Assembly (NCBI GenBank): GCA_900539595.1
Contig: UQCQ01000019.1
Location: 1 to 23,203, forward strand
DNA: 23,203 nt
Direction: 5' to 3'
DNA from: an uncultured Mollicutes bacterium
GTDB lineage: Bacteria > Bacillota_I > Bacilli_A > RFN20 > CAG-826
Within the stretch, counting starts at the first letter, position 1. Each line of letters begins with the position of its first letter. The notes beneath the pieces are model-generated. The model searched no databases, was not told the origin of the DNA, and saw only the letters and a program-made list of their open reading frames with translations. The position numbers and the translations under genes were made by a program. Positions 7,305 to 14,783 of the stretch are shown piece after piece.

Positions 7305-7553
7305 TCAATTTCCTTTCTCGGAAGATTCTTCTTCCGTTTTCTTTTCTTCTTCTTTTTTAGCGGCTTTCGCCATGGCGGCCTCGTAGAATTTGCAGCTGGA
7401 TTGTTCGCAATTCTCACACTGGGCTCCGCCTTTCTGCCGCTCACAGCCCTTGGGGGGCGGAGTCTTGACATAAAGGACGAAGCTGACGGTGAAGATTGCG
7501 ACTAAAGCGATAACGAGGACGACGGCGAGGGCGATATACCCGCCTTTGCTCAT
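7305..7553 (-). CDS. Small single-TM Cys-rich protein in the rnf operon (family not recognised)
   Basis: From the ATG at 7553 this is 82 aa: a short N-terminus, one TM (about 6-29), then a Cys-rich patch with Cys37, Cys46, Cys49 and Cys54 (C-x8-C-x2-C-x4-C), and a highly charged Lys/Glu tail. The last three Cys have the same spacing as Cys48/51/56 of the neighbouring RnfB, and both are followed by a helix-like stretch (KFYEAAM versus HDLAEAL). It could therefore hold an Fe-S cluster. The start overlaps the rnfA stop by one base (TAATG), and the stop lies just before the rnfB ATG, so all are translated together. The canonical rnf order is C-D-G-E-A-B; this gene is an insertion between A and B. 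A TTG at 7568 is a less likely start. Confidence 0.8.
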   Translation of the reverse strand: MSKGGYIALAVVLVIALVAIFTVSFVLYVKTPPPKGCERQKGGAQCENCEQSSCKFYEAAMAKAAKKEEEKKTEEESSEKGN

Positions 7554-8155
7554 TAGGCGATGCCCCAAGAGCCAAGGTCAACCATGCCACCGAGGCCCAT
7601 GAAGACAATGGCCATAATGCCCGCGACGATTAAGGCGATAGGAACGCCTTTAAACGCCTTGGGGAGGTCGTTGCCTTCCAGTTTTACACGGATGCAGGCG
7701 AAGAGGAAGATGACGAGGACGAAGCCGAGGGACGTGCCAAGGGCATTGGCCATGGAACGACCAAAGTCGTAGGTCATGTTCGTCTCAACAACGCCGAGAA
7801 CGGCGCAGTTGGTCGTGATCAAGGGAAGATAGATACCAAGGGTCTTATAAAGAGAGGGCGAGGTTTTCTTGATGAAATAACCAACCATCTGGACCAAGGA
7901 AGCAATGACAAGGATGAAGACGATGGTCTCCATGTATTCCATGCCAGCGGGAACGAGGATGAAATTGAAGATCGGCCAGCAAACCAGGGCAGCCATCATC
8001 GTGACGAAGGTGACAGCAGCTCCCATGCCGACGGCGGATTTGACTTTGTTGCCAACGCCAACGAACGAGCAGATACCGAAATAACGTGAGAGAATGACGT
8101 TATCGATCACCGTGTAGGAAACGATGGCAAGCAAGAATGAAACGATGTAAGGCAT
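7553..8155 (-). CDS. rnfA: RnfA, membrane subunit of the Rnf complex
   Basis: This 200-aa, about six-TM protein has the family markers IDNVILSRYFGIC (17-29) and TTNCAVLG (114-121). Cys29 and Cys117 are the conserved Cys that, together with the matching pair in RnfE, hold the intramembrane [2Fe-2S] cluster in Rnf/Nqr complexes. RnfA and RnfE form the inverted-repeat pair in the centre of the pump. A GGAGG site in the 3' end of rnfE precedes the ATG, and the two genes are two bases apart. Length and residues are normal, so the core of the complex looks intact. Confidence 0.95.
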   Translation of the reverse strand: MPYIVSFLLAIVSYTVIDNVILSRYFGICSFVGVGNKVKSAVGMGAAVTFVTMMAALVCWPIFNFILVPAGMEYMETIVFILVIASLVQMVGYFIKKTSPSLYKTLGIYLPLITTNCAVLGVVETNMTYDFGRSMANALGTSLGFVLVIFLFACIRVKLEGNDLPKAFKGVPIALIVAGIMAIVFMGLGGMVDLGSWGIA

Positions 8156-8157
8156 GC

Positions 8158-8931
8158 TTATTTACCTCCTTCTGCGGCCGTAGCAGGCTTAGCGGCGGCT
8201 TTGGCGGCGAGGGCCGCTTTACGCGCTTCCGCTTCTTTCGCCTTTTGGGCTTTTAACGCCTCTTGGGCTTTGTGCTTCTTGTAGTTATTGACCGCGGCAA
8301 GGATCGCAAGAGCGAATCCAAGCACTAAGAAGCCACCGGCAGAGGATTTAAATAGCGGGATGGCAAGGGAGAAATTCGTTCCCTTGAATCCGCCCAAGAT
8401 GGGGATGGTGATTTGGGGAATGAAGGTAAAGGTTTTGCCAAAGGTGAGGGTTCCGGCGCCGACGACTTCGCGGAAGAGCGCGATGACGGCGATGGCCCAG
8501 GTATAGCCAAGGCCATTTCCAAGACCATCAAGCATCGAATCCACAACGCCGTTTTTATTGGCGAAGGCCTCGGCACGGCCAAGAACGATGCAGTTGACAA
8601 CGAGCAAGGAAACGAAGACGCCAAGGCTGTTATAGAGTTCAGGCAAGAATGTCGAGGTGAGGATCTTAACAATCGTGACGAAGGTCGCGATGATAACGAT
8701 GTAAGCCGGGGTTTCCACTTCTTCCGGGATGACTTTCCGCAGGGCGGAAATCAAGAGGTTGGAGAAGAAAACGACGAACGTGAAGAGGAGACCCATGCCG
8801 ATGGCGGATTCAAACGATGTCGTAACCGCAAGAGCAGGGCAGGTGCCAAGGACCATGACGAACAAGGGGTTGGCCTTCAGCAAGGGGTCCAAGAAGATGC
8901 GCGATCTTTTGGATGTATTTTCTTTAGCCAT
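8158..8931 (-). CDS. rnfE: RnfE, membrane subunit of the Rnf complex
   Basis: The 257-aa protein is the RnfA paralogue in the membrane core. It has NPLFVMVLGTCPALAVT (21-37) with Cys31, and VNCIVLGRAEAFA (112-124) with Cys113, the Cys pair for the intramembrane iron-sulphur cluster. About six TM segments are seen. After residue 215 there is a 40-residue Ala/Lys/Glu-rich tail, longer than in most RnfE proteins, that would lie at the membrane surface. AAAGGAG precedes the ATG. The gene starts 15 bp after rnfG ends and is followed directly by rnfA. Confidence 0.94.
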   Translation of the reverse strand: MAKENTSKRSRIFLDPLLKANPLFVMVLGTCPALAVTTSFESAIGMGLLFTFVVFFSNLLISALRKVIPEEVETPAYIVIIATFVTIVKILTSTFLPELYNSLGVFVSLLVVNCIVLGRAEAFANKNGVVDSMLDGLGNGLGYTWAIAVIALFREVVGAGTLTFGKTFTFIPQITIPILGGFKGTNFSLAIPLFKSSAGGFLVLGFALAILAAVNNYKKHKAQEALKAQKAKEAEARKAALAAKAAAKPATAAEGGK

Positions 8932-8946
8932 TTCGCATCACTCCTT

Positions 8947-10470
8947 TCATTTGGATAAGGACGAGAAGTAATGGCTTCTCATGCCTTTGACCATGTCGCG
9001 GACGGCACGGGTGGAATGGGTGCCTCCGGTAGCGATGTCCGCATCATTGTCGAGAGACTTCGAACCATCGGACAAGCCATCCATAAAGCCCTTCCAGTTG
9101 TCCCAGCCCGTCGATGAAACTTCAGAATATCCAGCAACATGGACATTCGCTTCCGCTTCAGCGGTTCCTGAGAATCCAACGTAAAGGGTAATCTTGGAAA
9201 TCGAGTTGCCATCTGCTTCAATCGCGACTTGGGCGGTGCCAAGATAGAGCTTCGCAGTTTCCGTTTCGCTTAAGGCAACCGTGTAAAGTTTCGAAATGGA
9301 ATAGCCTTCCGTTTCGATAGCGGTAAACGCGGCGTCTTCTTCGTAGGTGGCATCTGCGGAGAAGATTTTCGAGACGGCTCCGCCAACGCCGGCTTTGATT
9401 TCGGCGAGGCGAGTCGTGTGATAGTCCTTGCGCATTCCAATGAGCAAGTCTTGAACGAGCAAGCAGGAACGGGTGGCGCCCGTCATGAGGTCGCCATCTT
9501 CGAATACATCTTTGTCGCCGGAGATGATGCCCTTGATGTAATCTTCCCAATCAATAGAGGGATCCGGGACCGAGAAGCTGCAGGAAACGACGACGTAATG
9601 GGAGGGGGCAATCTGATTGCGGTTCGTGTCGGTGACTTCCGCGTCATAAGCAACGAGGAGGTCAACAGAACCCGTGTTGTCGGCGCCGTAATCAGAGACT
9701 TTGATGGTTCCCTTGCCTTCATAGAAGAAGACAACCTTGCCATCGACTTCGGCGCGATAACGCTTGGCGATTTCCGTTTCGCCATCGTAATCCGTAGACG
9801 AGGAGATGCTCTTGAATTCCTTGTCTTCCGAATAGCTTTCTAGCGTCGGGTACATCTTTTGGAAGTAAGCGAGGGTTTCGTCGGTCGGCTGCGGGGTCGG
9901 GGCAGTGCCATTATAGCGGGCCAGATAATCCGTGCGGGCGGCGGTTAAGCCGTCGCGAAGGAATTTCTGGGATTTGGTGCCGCCGCTGACGATGTCGCTA
10001 ACGTCGTTGAATTGCTTGGAGCCGTCGACGATTCCCTGAGCGTAGGAAACCGTGTTGGTGTCATATCCCGCGTCGCCGCCGGAAGTGACGTTGATGGCGA
10101 TCGGCTTGAGCTGAGCGACGGTGGATTCGCTCACTTCTCCTTCAAAAGCGACCGTGAAGGTGACGTCCGTTTTCACCGGCTTGCCGCAATTGACGGAATA
10201 GGCGAATCCGGTGCGCTTTCCGCCTTCTTGCATCTCATAGACGCTTTCGATGGTGACTTTCGTGGCATCGCCCGTGAAGGAAGTCGGTTTGAAATCGGCA
10301 ACTTCCACGAAGGTGGCGCCTGGTTTTAAGGATTGAATTTCTTTGGGGGCTTCCGTGGATTTATGCGCTTCCGCGTATTTTTCCGCCACCAAGTGAAGCC
10401 CGCCGATAAGTCCAGCGGAGCAAACGCAGATGCAGCCGAGGACTAACGGAGATTGAACGTATTTATTCAT
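8947..10470 (-). CDS. rnfG: RnfG-like subunit with three tandem FMN-binding domains
   Basis: RnfG normally has about 200 aa, one N-terminal TM and one FMN bound to Thr in a D-x-x-(S/T)-G-A-T motif on the outer face. This protein has 507 aa: a TM (about 8-28), then three repeats. Each ends in an FMN motif followed by a similar helix: DIVSGGT (159-165), DLMTGAT (327-333) and DIATGGT (478-484). The predicted FMN acceptors are Thr165, Thr333 and Thr484. Each motif is followed by a related stretch (S-x4-V/L-x-D-x3-G/A-M/R), as expected for domain triplication. In two of the three motifs Gly replaces Ala. The ATG overlaps the rnfD stop (ATGA). The apbE gene nearby would supply the FMN. It could carry electrons through three flavins rather than one. 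Confidence 0.9.
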   Translation of the reverse strand: MNKYVQSPLVLGCICVCSAGLIGGLHLVAEKYAEAHKSTEAPKEIQSLKPGATFVEVADFKPTSFTGDATKVTIESVYEMQEGGKRTGFAYSVNCGKPVKTDVTFTVAFEGEVSESTVAQLKPIAINVTSGGDAGYDTNTVSYAQGIVDGSKQFNDVSDIVSGGTKSQKFLRDGLTAARTDYLARYNGTAPTPQPTDETLAYFQKMYPTLESYSEDKEFKSISSSTDYDGETEIAKRYRAEVDGKVVFFYEGKGTIKVSDYGADNTGSVDLLVAYDAEVTDTNRNQIAPSHYVVVSCSFSVPDPSIDWEDYIKGIISGDKDVFEDGDLMTGATRSCLLVQDLLIGMRKDYHTTRLAEIKAGVGGAVSKIFSADATYEEDAAFTAIETEGYSISKLYTVALSETETAKLYLGTAQVAIEADGNSISKITLYVGFSGTAEAEANVHVAGYSEVSSTGWDNWKGFMDGLSDGSKSLDNDADIATGGTHSTRAVRDMVKGMRSHYFSSLSK

Positions 10471-11549
10471 GCGATGGCTCCTTTCTTAAAGAGTAAGACG
10501 AGCACAACGAGCAAGATTCCAAACACGCCGATGATGCCGGCCGAGATGAAATGGTGCTTCTTCCAGGTCGAGGAGGACCAGGAAGGATAATCGAGAACCG
10601 GGGCGATCATGTTGGCGAATAGGATCGAATAGGCGACCCCTTCCGTCTTTAAAACAATACGGATGAGGGCGACCATGAAACCGCCGAAGATGCCAAATAG
10701 GACACGGTTCGGCCCGCCCATTGGCCCGGTTACCGGATCGGTGATCATGAAGACCGCGCCGAAGAGGATGCCGCCAGAGAGCAATTGATAGAGCAAGAAG
10801 GCTCCGCAATTAACCGTGGGGAGTTGGGTTTGGACCACGATTCCCGCCACAAGCATCAACACGGCAAAGGTTCCAAAATAGGAAACGAAGACGCGCCAAT
10901 CGATGGTACGGGTGATAAGAAGATAGGCGAGACCAACAAGAATTGCGATGTGGAAGCCTTCGCCCAAAGCACCCGGGGCACGTCCTAAGAACATGCCGAG
11001 GAAATCGGCGTTTGCGATGTTGGAATAGGTCGCTCCGTAAGAAAGCGAAGTTCCGCCCGCCACGATGGATCCATCGATGAATCCGCCGGTGCTTGCAGTA
11101 GAGGAGGATAAGAATCCGCCCCAGAACAAGCGCACAACGACCATGCCGAGGGCCGCGGGGTTGAAGATGTTGTTGCCAAGCCCGCCGAAGACGAGTTTGC
11201 CAAGGATGATGCCGATGGCGGCGCCGAAGATGACAATGACATAGCCCATGCCGTTGTCCCAACTCATTTCAGTGGGGAGGCAAAGGCCATAGATCATGCC
11301 GGTAATGATCGAAGAAAGGATGTTTTCGATCTTAAAGGCTTTGGGATCCTTCTTCGTGATGATGACGAAGAGGAATTCGCAAAGAAGGCAAGTTGCAATC
11401 GCAAGAGGGAAGATGCGAAGCGCAGCAAGCGGGGTAACGACAGCGGCCCAAATGGCCGTGGGGGCCAACGCGATGATCACGTTGAGCAGCATCCACATCA
11501 AATTGTCTTTTCTTTTGATGTGGGGCGCAGATTGTTTGACAAATTCCAT
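10467..11549 (-). CDS. rnfD: RnfD, flavin-binding membrane subunit
   Basis: This 360-aa polytopic protein has the RnfD/NqrB signatures GLGNNIFNPAA (123-133) and ITDPVTGPMGG (near 279-289). The family has a Thr that carries covalent FMN in a segment like D-x-V-(T/S)-x-A-T-P-L. The matching region here is DGSIVAGGTSLS (159-170), two residues longer, with Gly in place of Ala and Thr167 as the likely acceptor. The following FLGMFLGRAPGALGE region is conserved. No Shine-Dalgarno is visible before the ATG; the start lies 10 bp after the rnfC stop and may depend on coupling. Its 3' end overlaps rnfG by four bases. Confidence 0.93.
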   Translation of the reverse strand: MEFVKQSAPHIKRKDNLMWMLLNVIIALAPTAIWAAVVTPLAALRIFPLAIATCLLCEFLFVIITKKDPKAFKIENILSSIITGMIYGLCLPTEMSWDNGMGYVIVIFGAAIGIILGKLVFGGLGNNIFNPAALGMVVVRLFWGGFLSSSTASTGGFIDGSIVAGGTSLSYGATYSNIANADFLGMFLGRAPGALGEGFHIAILVGLAYLLITRTIDWRVFVSYFGTFAVLMLVAGIVVQTQLPTVNCGAFLLYQLLSGGILFGAVFMITDPVTGPMGGPNRVLFGIFGGFMVALIRIVLKTEGVAYSILFANMIAPVLDYPSWSSSTWKKHHFISAGIIGVFGILLVVLVLLFKKGAIA

Positions 11550-11559
11550 AATGAAACGA

Positions 11560-12879
11560 TCAAAGCTTTGCGATGATCTTTGCCCTCCTTACAAAATCGG
11601 TGACGGCAATGTCGGACGTGCAGGAATAGGAGCAGAGTCCGCATTCGATGCAGTTGAGCGGATTGAGCATTTTGATGCGGTCGCGGTTCATGCTCTTGAC
11701 GGCTTCCATGATGAGAACCGGTTGGAGATGAGTCGGGCAGCTATAAACGCAGGATCCGCAGTGGATGCAGGGTTTTGCTTCCTTTTCTTTGGCATTTTTC
11801 ACGATGATGGAGGTCACGGTCTTGGTGGCGATGGCGTCGTCGCTAGGCAAAGCAGCGCCCATCATCGGTCCGCCAAGGATCAAAACCTTTGGCGATTCGT
11901 CTTTGTATCCGCCGGCGGCTTGGATCAAGTCGGTAATCGGGGTGCCAACGCGGACTTCGAGGTTGACCGGCTTGTTGATGCCGTCTCCAGCGACGGTGAC
12001 ATAACGCTCATAAACGGGTTCGTCCTCGCCAAGGGCGTACCAAACGCCCGCACAGGTCATGGCATTCACGTTGAAGATGCCGTAATCCGGGGGTAACGCC
12101 TTCTTTCCGGGCGGAATGATCACTTTGCCATGGGTGGCTTCTTTGATCATCGCGATTTCCCAGCCTTGGGGATAGTAATTACGCATCGGGTCGACGGTGA
12201 TGCCGCTTCCCGCATAATCTTTGGCGATCTTTTCTTGAAGTTTTGCGATGAGTTCGCCGTGCTTCTTCTTGATGCAGATGCGCGCATCGCCGCAATGGAA
12301 AAGATTTTGGAGGCAGAGAACGCCGCGGAGGACGTCGTCCGCTTTTTCTTCCAATAAGCGATAATCCGCTGAGATGGAGGGCTCGCACTCAATCGCGTTG
12401 ATGAGGATCGTGTCGATCTTCTTGTCCTTGGCGTAATGAAGTTTCACATACGTTGGGAAGGAAGATCCTCCAAGTCCCACGAGGCAGCGGTTCTTAAAGA
12501 TTTCCACCACTTCATCAAAGGAGAGAGCCTTGATTTGCTCCATGCTGCGAGGAGAAACACTAGGATCCTTCTCGTCCTTAAAGTCATTCTCGACTTTGAT
12601 GTAATTCACCATCTTGCCCGCGCGGTGATAGCGTTTTTCGAAGCCGACCACCGTTCCGCTTACCGTGGAATGGATGGGTTCTTCGAAGGAGGGGCCATGA
12701 CGGAGTCCAACTTGTTGATGGAGATAGACGTGGTCGCCTTCTTTGACGGTGCATTCCGCCTTGGGGCAACGCGCGTTTTCCAACGCAAGGTAGACAAAGG
12801 GAGGCGGAGGTAAAACCACCGTTTCTCTTTCATCTGTCAGGCCGCCGATGTCTTTGATTTCTTTTGTTTTTGCAATCAT
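11560..12879 (-). CDS. rnfC: RnfC, NADH-side iron-sulphur flavoprotein subunit
   Basis: This 439-aa cytoplasmic subunit is the NAD(H)-reacting end of Rnf. It has the Nqo1-like nucleotide-binding motif GLGGSSFPT (135-143), NAIECEP (161-167), and two ferredoxin-type [4Fe-4S] motifs at Cys371/374/377/381 and Cys410/413/416/420. The second ends CTSDI where CP is more common. An N-terminal barrel-sandwich segment (about 40-95) is present. It is the first gene of the operon, with a weak AAAGG about 13 nt before the ATG. Because RnfB lacks its ferredoxin half, RnfC holds the only classical 4Fe-4S ferredoxin motifs encoded in this operon. Confidence 0.95.
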   Translation of the reverse strand: MIAKTKEIKDIGGLTDERETVVLPPPPFVYLALENARCPKAECTVKEGDHVYLHQQVGLRHGPSFEEPIHSTVSGTVVGFEKRYHRAGKMVNYIKVENDFKDEKDPSVSPRSMEQIKALSFDEVVEIFKNRCLVGLGGSSFPTYVKLHYAKDKKIDTILINAIECEPSISADYRLLEEKADDVLRGVLCLQNLFHCGDARICIKKKHGELIAKLQEKIAKDYAGSGITVDPMRNYYPQGWEIAMIKEATHGKVIIPPGKKALPPDYGIFNVNAMTCAGVWYALGEDEPVYERYVTVAGDGINKPVNLEVRVGTPITDLIQAAGGYKDESPKVLILGGPMMGAALPSDDAIATKTVTSIIVKNAKEKEAKPCIHCGSCVYSCPTHLQPVLIMEAVKSMNRDRIKMLNPLNCIECGLCSYSCTSDIAVTDFVRRAKIIAKL

Positions 12880-12943
12880 AAGAAAATAAAAGCCTTTCTG
12901 CTTGACAGGGTTAATTATGCCACAAAAGGGGAGGCGTTGTATC

Positions 12944-12961
12944 TTATTTATATATAAATAA
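12944..12961. promoter_or_regulatory. 18-bp perfect AT palindrome upstream of rnfC
   Basis: TTATTTATA at 12944-12952 is followed directly by its exact reverse complement TATAAATAA at 12953-12961. It lies in the AT-rich 140-bp gap between the pot operon terminator and rnfC, where the rnf promoter must be. No consensus -35/-10 pair is clear. It could be an operator or simply the AT-rich promoter core. Confidence 0.35.
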
Positions 12962-13021
12962 AGTTAATTTTACTTAATTGTAAGGCGAATTGAGAAACGC
13001 CAACGAGCGATCCAGGCAAGC

Positions 13022-13051
13022 AAAAAGCCCCCCTGAAATCAGAAGGGCTTT
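13022..13051 (-). terminator. Intrinsic terminator of the pot operon
   Basis: In the minus-strand RNA, AAAGCCCTTCTGA pairs with TCAGGGGGGCTTT (13 bp including two G-U pairs), followed by a T-run at 13026-13022. It lies six bases after the potD stop codon. Confidence 0.92.
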
Positions 13052-13056
13052 AGAAA

Positions 13057-14781
13057 TTAGGAGTTTTTGACGTGTTCTTTGCGTCGAGCAACGCGAAGCT
13101 TGTGATAGCGTCTTTTCACCACGATTCCGCCCACAATGAAGGCGGAAGCGGCAAGAAGAATCACCGCGAAGACGATGACGCCTGCTAACGGCAAGTTGTT
13201 GGATTTCACATCCTGCCACATCGCAAGAACATAGCGGTTATTTTCGCCATAGTCTTTCATGATCGCGAGCTTTGGAATCAATTCTTGAGGCGGATATTGC
13301 GCATAGAACTGACGTCCGGCAAGGCAAGTAGCGTCGCCATCTGGCACTTCTTCGAGTTCATCGGTATAGAAGAGGCATGGATTGTTTAACGGCGTATCCA
13401 TGGGGGAAGCCGGGAGATAGGAAGACGGGTTGAAGACGTAAGAGAGATCCACGACGCTCCATTCATTATCTTCCGCTAAAATGGACCAAGAAACCTTTTG
13501 GCCATCGATAACGGCTCCATCGGCGACTTCGTCTCCGTCCTCATCATAAGTTTCTTCGTAATCGCCACGGAAGCGTGGGTCATACCATTCGCGAACCAAA
13601 TCCAAGACGGTTTCTCCTCCGATGAAGGAGGTGTAGCCAATCGTGTTCATGTTGGCGGCGGCGACTTGGGGGTTGCTCACGAAATCCAAGAAGTCATAGG
13701 CGGCGACTTGGGATTCGCCTTGGCAGTCCTTGGTCATCATCCAGGCATCGAACCAGATGTTTCCACCGGTGCGAGGAACCGAATAATAGATGTAAATCGG
13801 ATTTCTGCCTTCTTCGGCCGTATCCATGGAGAAGACGGCATCCCCGCTCCAGGCGAGGTTCATGCCGATCATTCCCTTGACCATGTCTTCTTTGCCGGAG
13901 TCGACTTCAAAGCCGAAGATGTTCTCCTTCAGTTTCAAGAGGGTATCTTTGACCTTGGAGACGGTCTCTTCATCGCAGCGATTGAAGATTTCGCTTAATT
14001 TGATGTTATAGGTATCGACGGCCTCTTGCCATTTCCCTTCCAGCAAATTGAAGTTTTCGTCGAAGCAATTCGAGGCCTTCATATCCGCGATGATTTCTTC
14101 TTCAAAGAGTTCCATGATGCCAACCGAATAGGTGTCGCGCATGGAATCCTTGACGGACATTTCGCCTTTAAAACGGGGATCCCAGAGCGAGTCCCAGTGG
14201 TTCATGGCCCCCTTGACTTCCTCTTCTTCCATCCCTTTGTCGGAAGCGACTTTGGCGGGATTATAGAGGATGCCGAGGGTTCCCCACATATAGCCGAGGG
14301 AATAATCCCCAACCGATTCTTCGGACCCATTCACTTCCGCTTTAATTTGGTCGAGTTGAGTCTTTAGATAGGGAGAGACATTGTCGCGATATTGCGGGAC
14401 ACGGTCCAAGTCAATTTTTTGGAGCATGCCCATCATCATCATTTTTTGGACGGTGTAGTCGCTAGCGACAATCAAATCATAGGTGGATTTCCCCGTTTTG
14501 AGGGAGGAAAGCATCGTTTCGTTCGTGTCGTAGGTGTCATAAACCACCGTGACGGGTTTGCCGAGTTTTGCAGATTCGTATTCCTCAAATCCCGTCAAAA
14601 CGTCGTCATAGGCATGTTCGTTGCCGTCTTCGTCGACGAAATCGAATTCATCCTCGCCGATATAGTCTTCGCAGTTGAGGACTTTGAGGACGATCCCTTC
14701 TTCTTGGGAGGAGCATCCGGAAAGGCAAGTTAACGCAAGAAGGCTCGAAGCCAGAGAGAAAACAAAGGATTTCTTTTTCAT
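13057..14781 (-). CDS. potD: PotD-like polyamine-binding lipoprotein with a C-terminal TM
   Basis: This is the solute-binding protein of the polyamine ABC importer. At 574 aa it is much longer than usual PotD (about 350). The lipobox LSGC gives lipidated Cys23. The type 1 periplasmic-binding fold is recognisable from typical segments: LKVLNCEDYIGED (32-44), VVYDTYDTNETMLSSL (79-94), YDLIVASDYTVQKM (101-114), YSLGYMWGTLGILYNP (160-175), MNLAWSGDAVFSM (307-319) and VPRTGGNIWFDAWMM (335-349). An acidic extra region at 400-500 and a strong TM at about 531-555 with a basic tail (KRRYHKLRVARRK) follow. It would thus be held at both ends. GGGGAGGG precedes the ATG; it lies two bases after potC. Confidence 0.9.
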   Translation of the reverse strand: MKKKSFVFSLASSLLALTCLSGCSSQEEGIVLKVLNCEDYIGEDEFDFVDEDGNEHAYDDVLTGFEEYESAKLGKPVTVVYDTYDTNETMLSSLKTGKSTYDLIVASDYTVQKMMMMGMLQKIDLDRVPQYRDNVSPYLKTQLDQIKAEVNGSEESVGDYSLGYMWGTLGILYNPAKVASDKGMEEEEVKGAMNHWDSLWDPRFKGEMSVKDSMRDTYSVGIMELFEEEIIADMKASNCFDENFNLLEGKWQEAVDTYNIKLSEIFNRCDEETVSKVKDTLLKLKENIFGFEVDSGKEDMVKGMIGMNLAWSGDAVFSMDTAEEGRNPIYIYYSVPRTGGNIWFDAWMMTKDCQGESQVAAYDFLDFVSNPQVAAANMNTIGYTSFIGGETVLDLVREWYDPRFRGDYEETYDEDGDEVADGAVIDGQKVSWSILAEDNEWSVVDLSYVFNPSSYLPASPMDTPLNNPCLFYTDELEEVPDGDATCLAGRQFYAQYPPQELIPKLAIMKDYGENNRYVLAMWQDVKSNNLPLAGVIVFAVILLAASAFIVGGIVVKRRYHKLRVARRKEHVKNS

Positions 14782-14783
14782 GA

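Noticed and set aside
12902..12907. A perfect TTGACA on the plus strand.
   Set aside because: No -10 box lies 16-18 bp downstream and no plus-strand gene follows.
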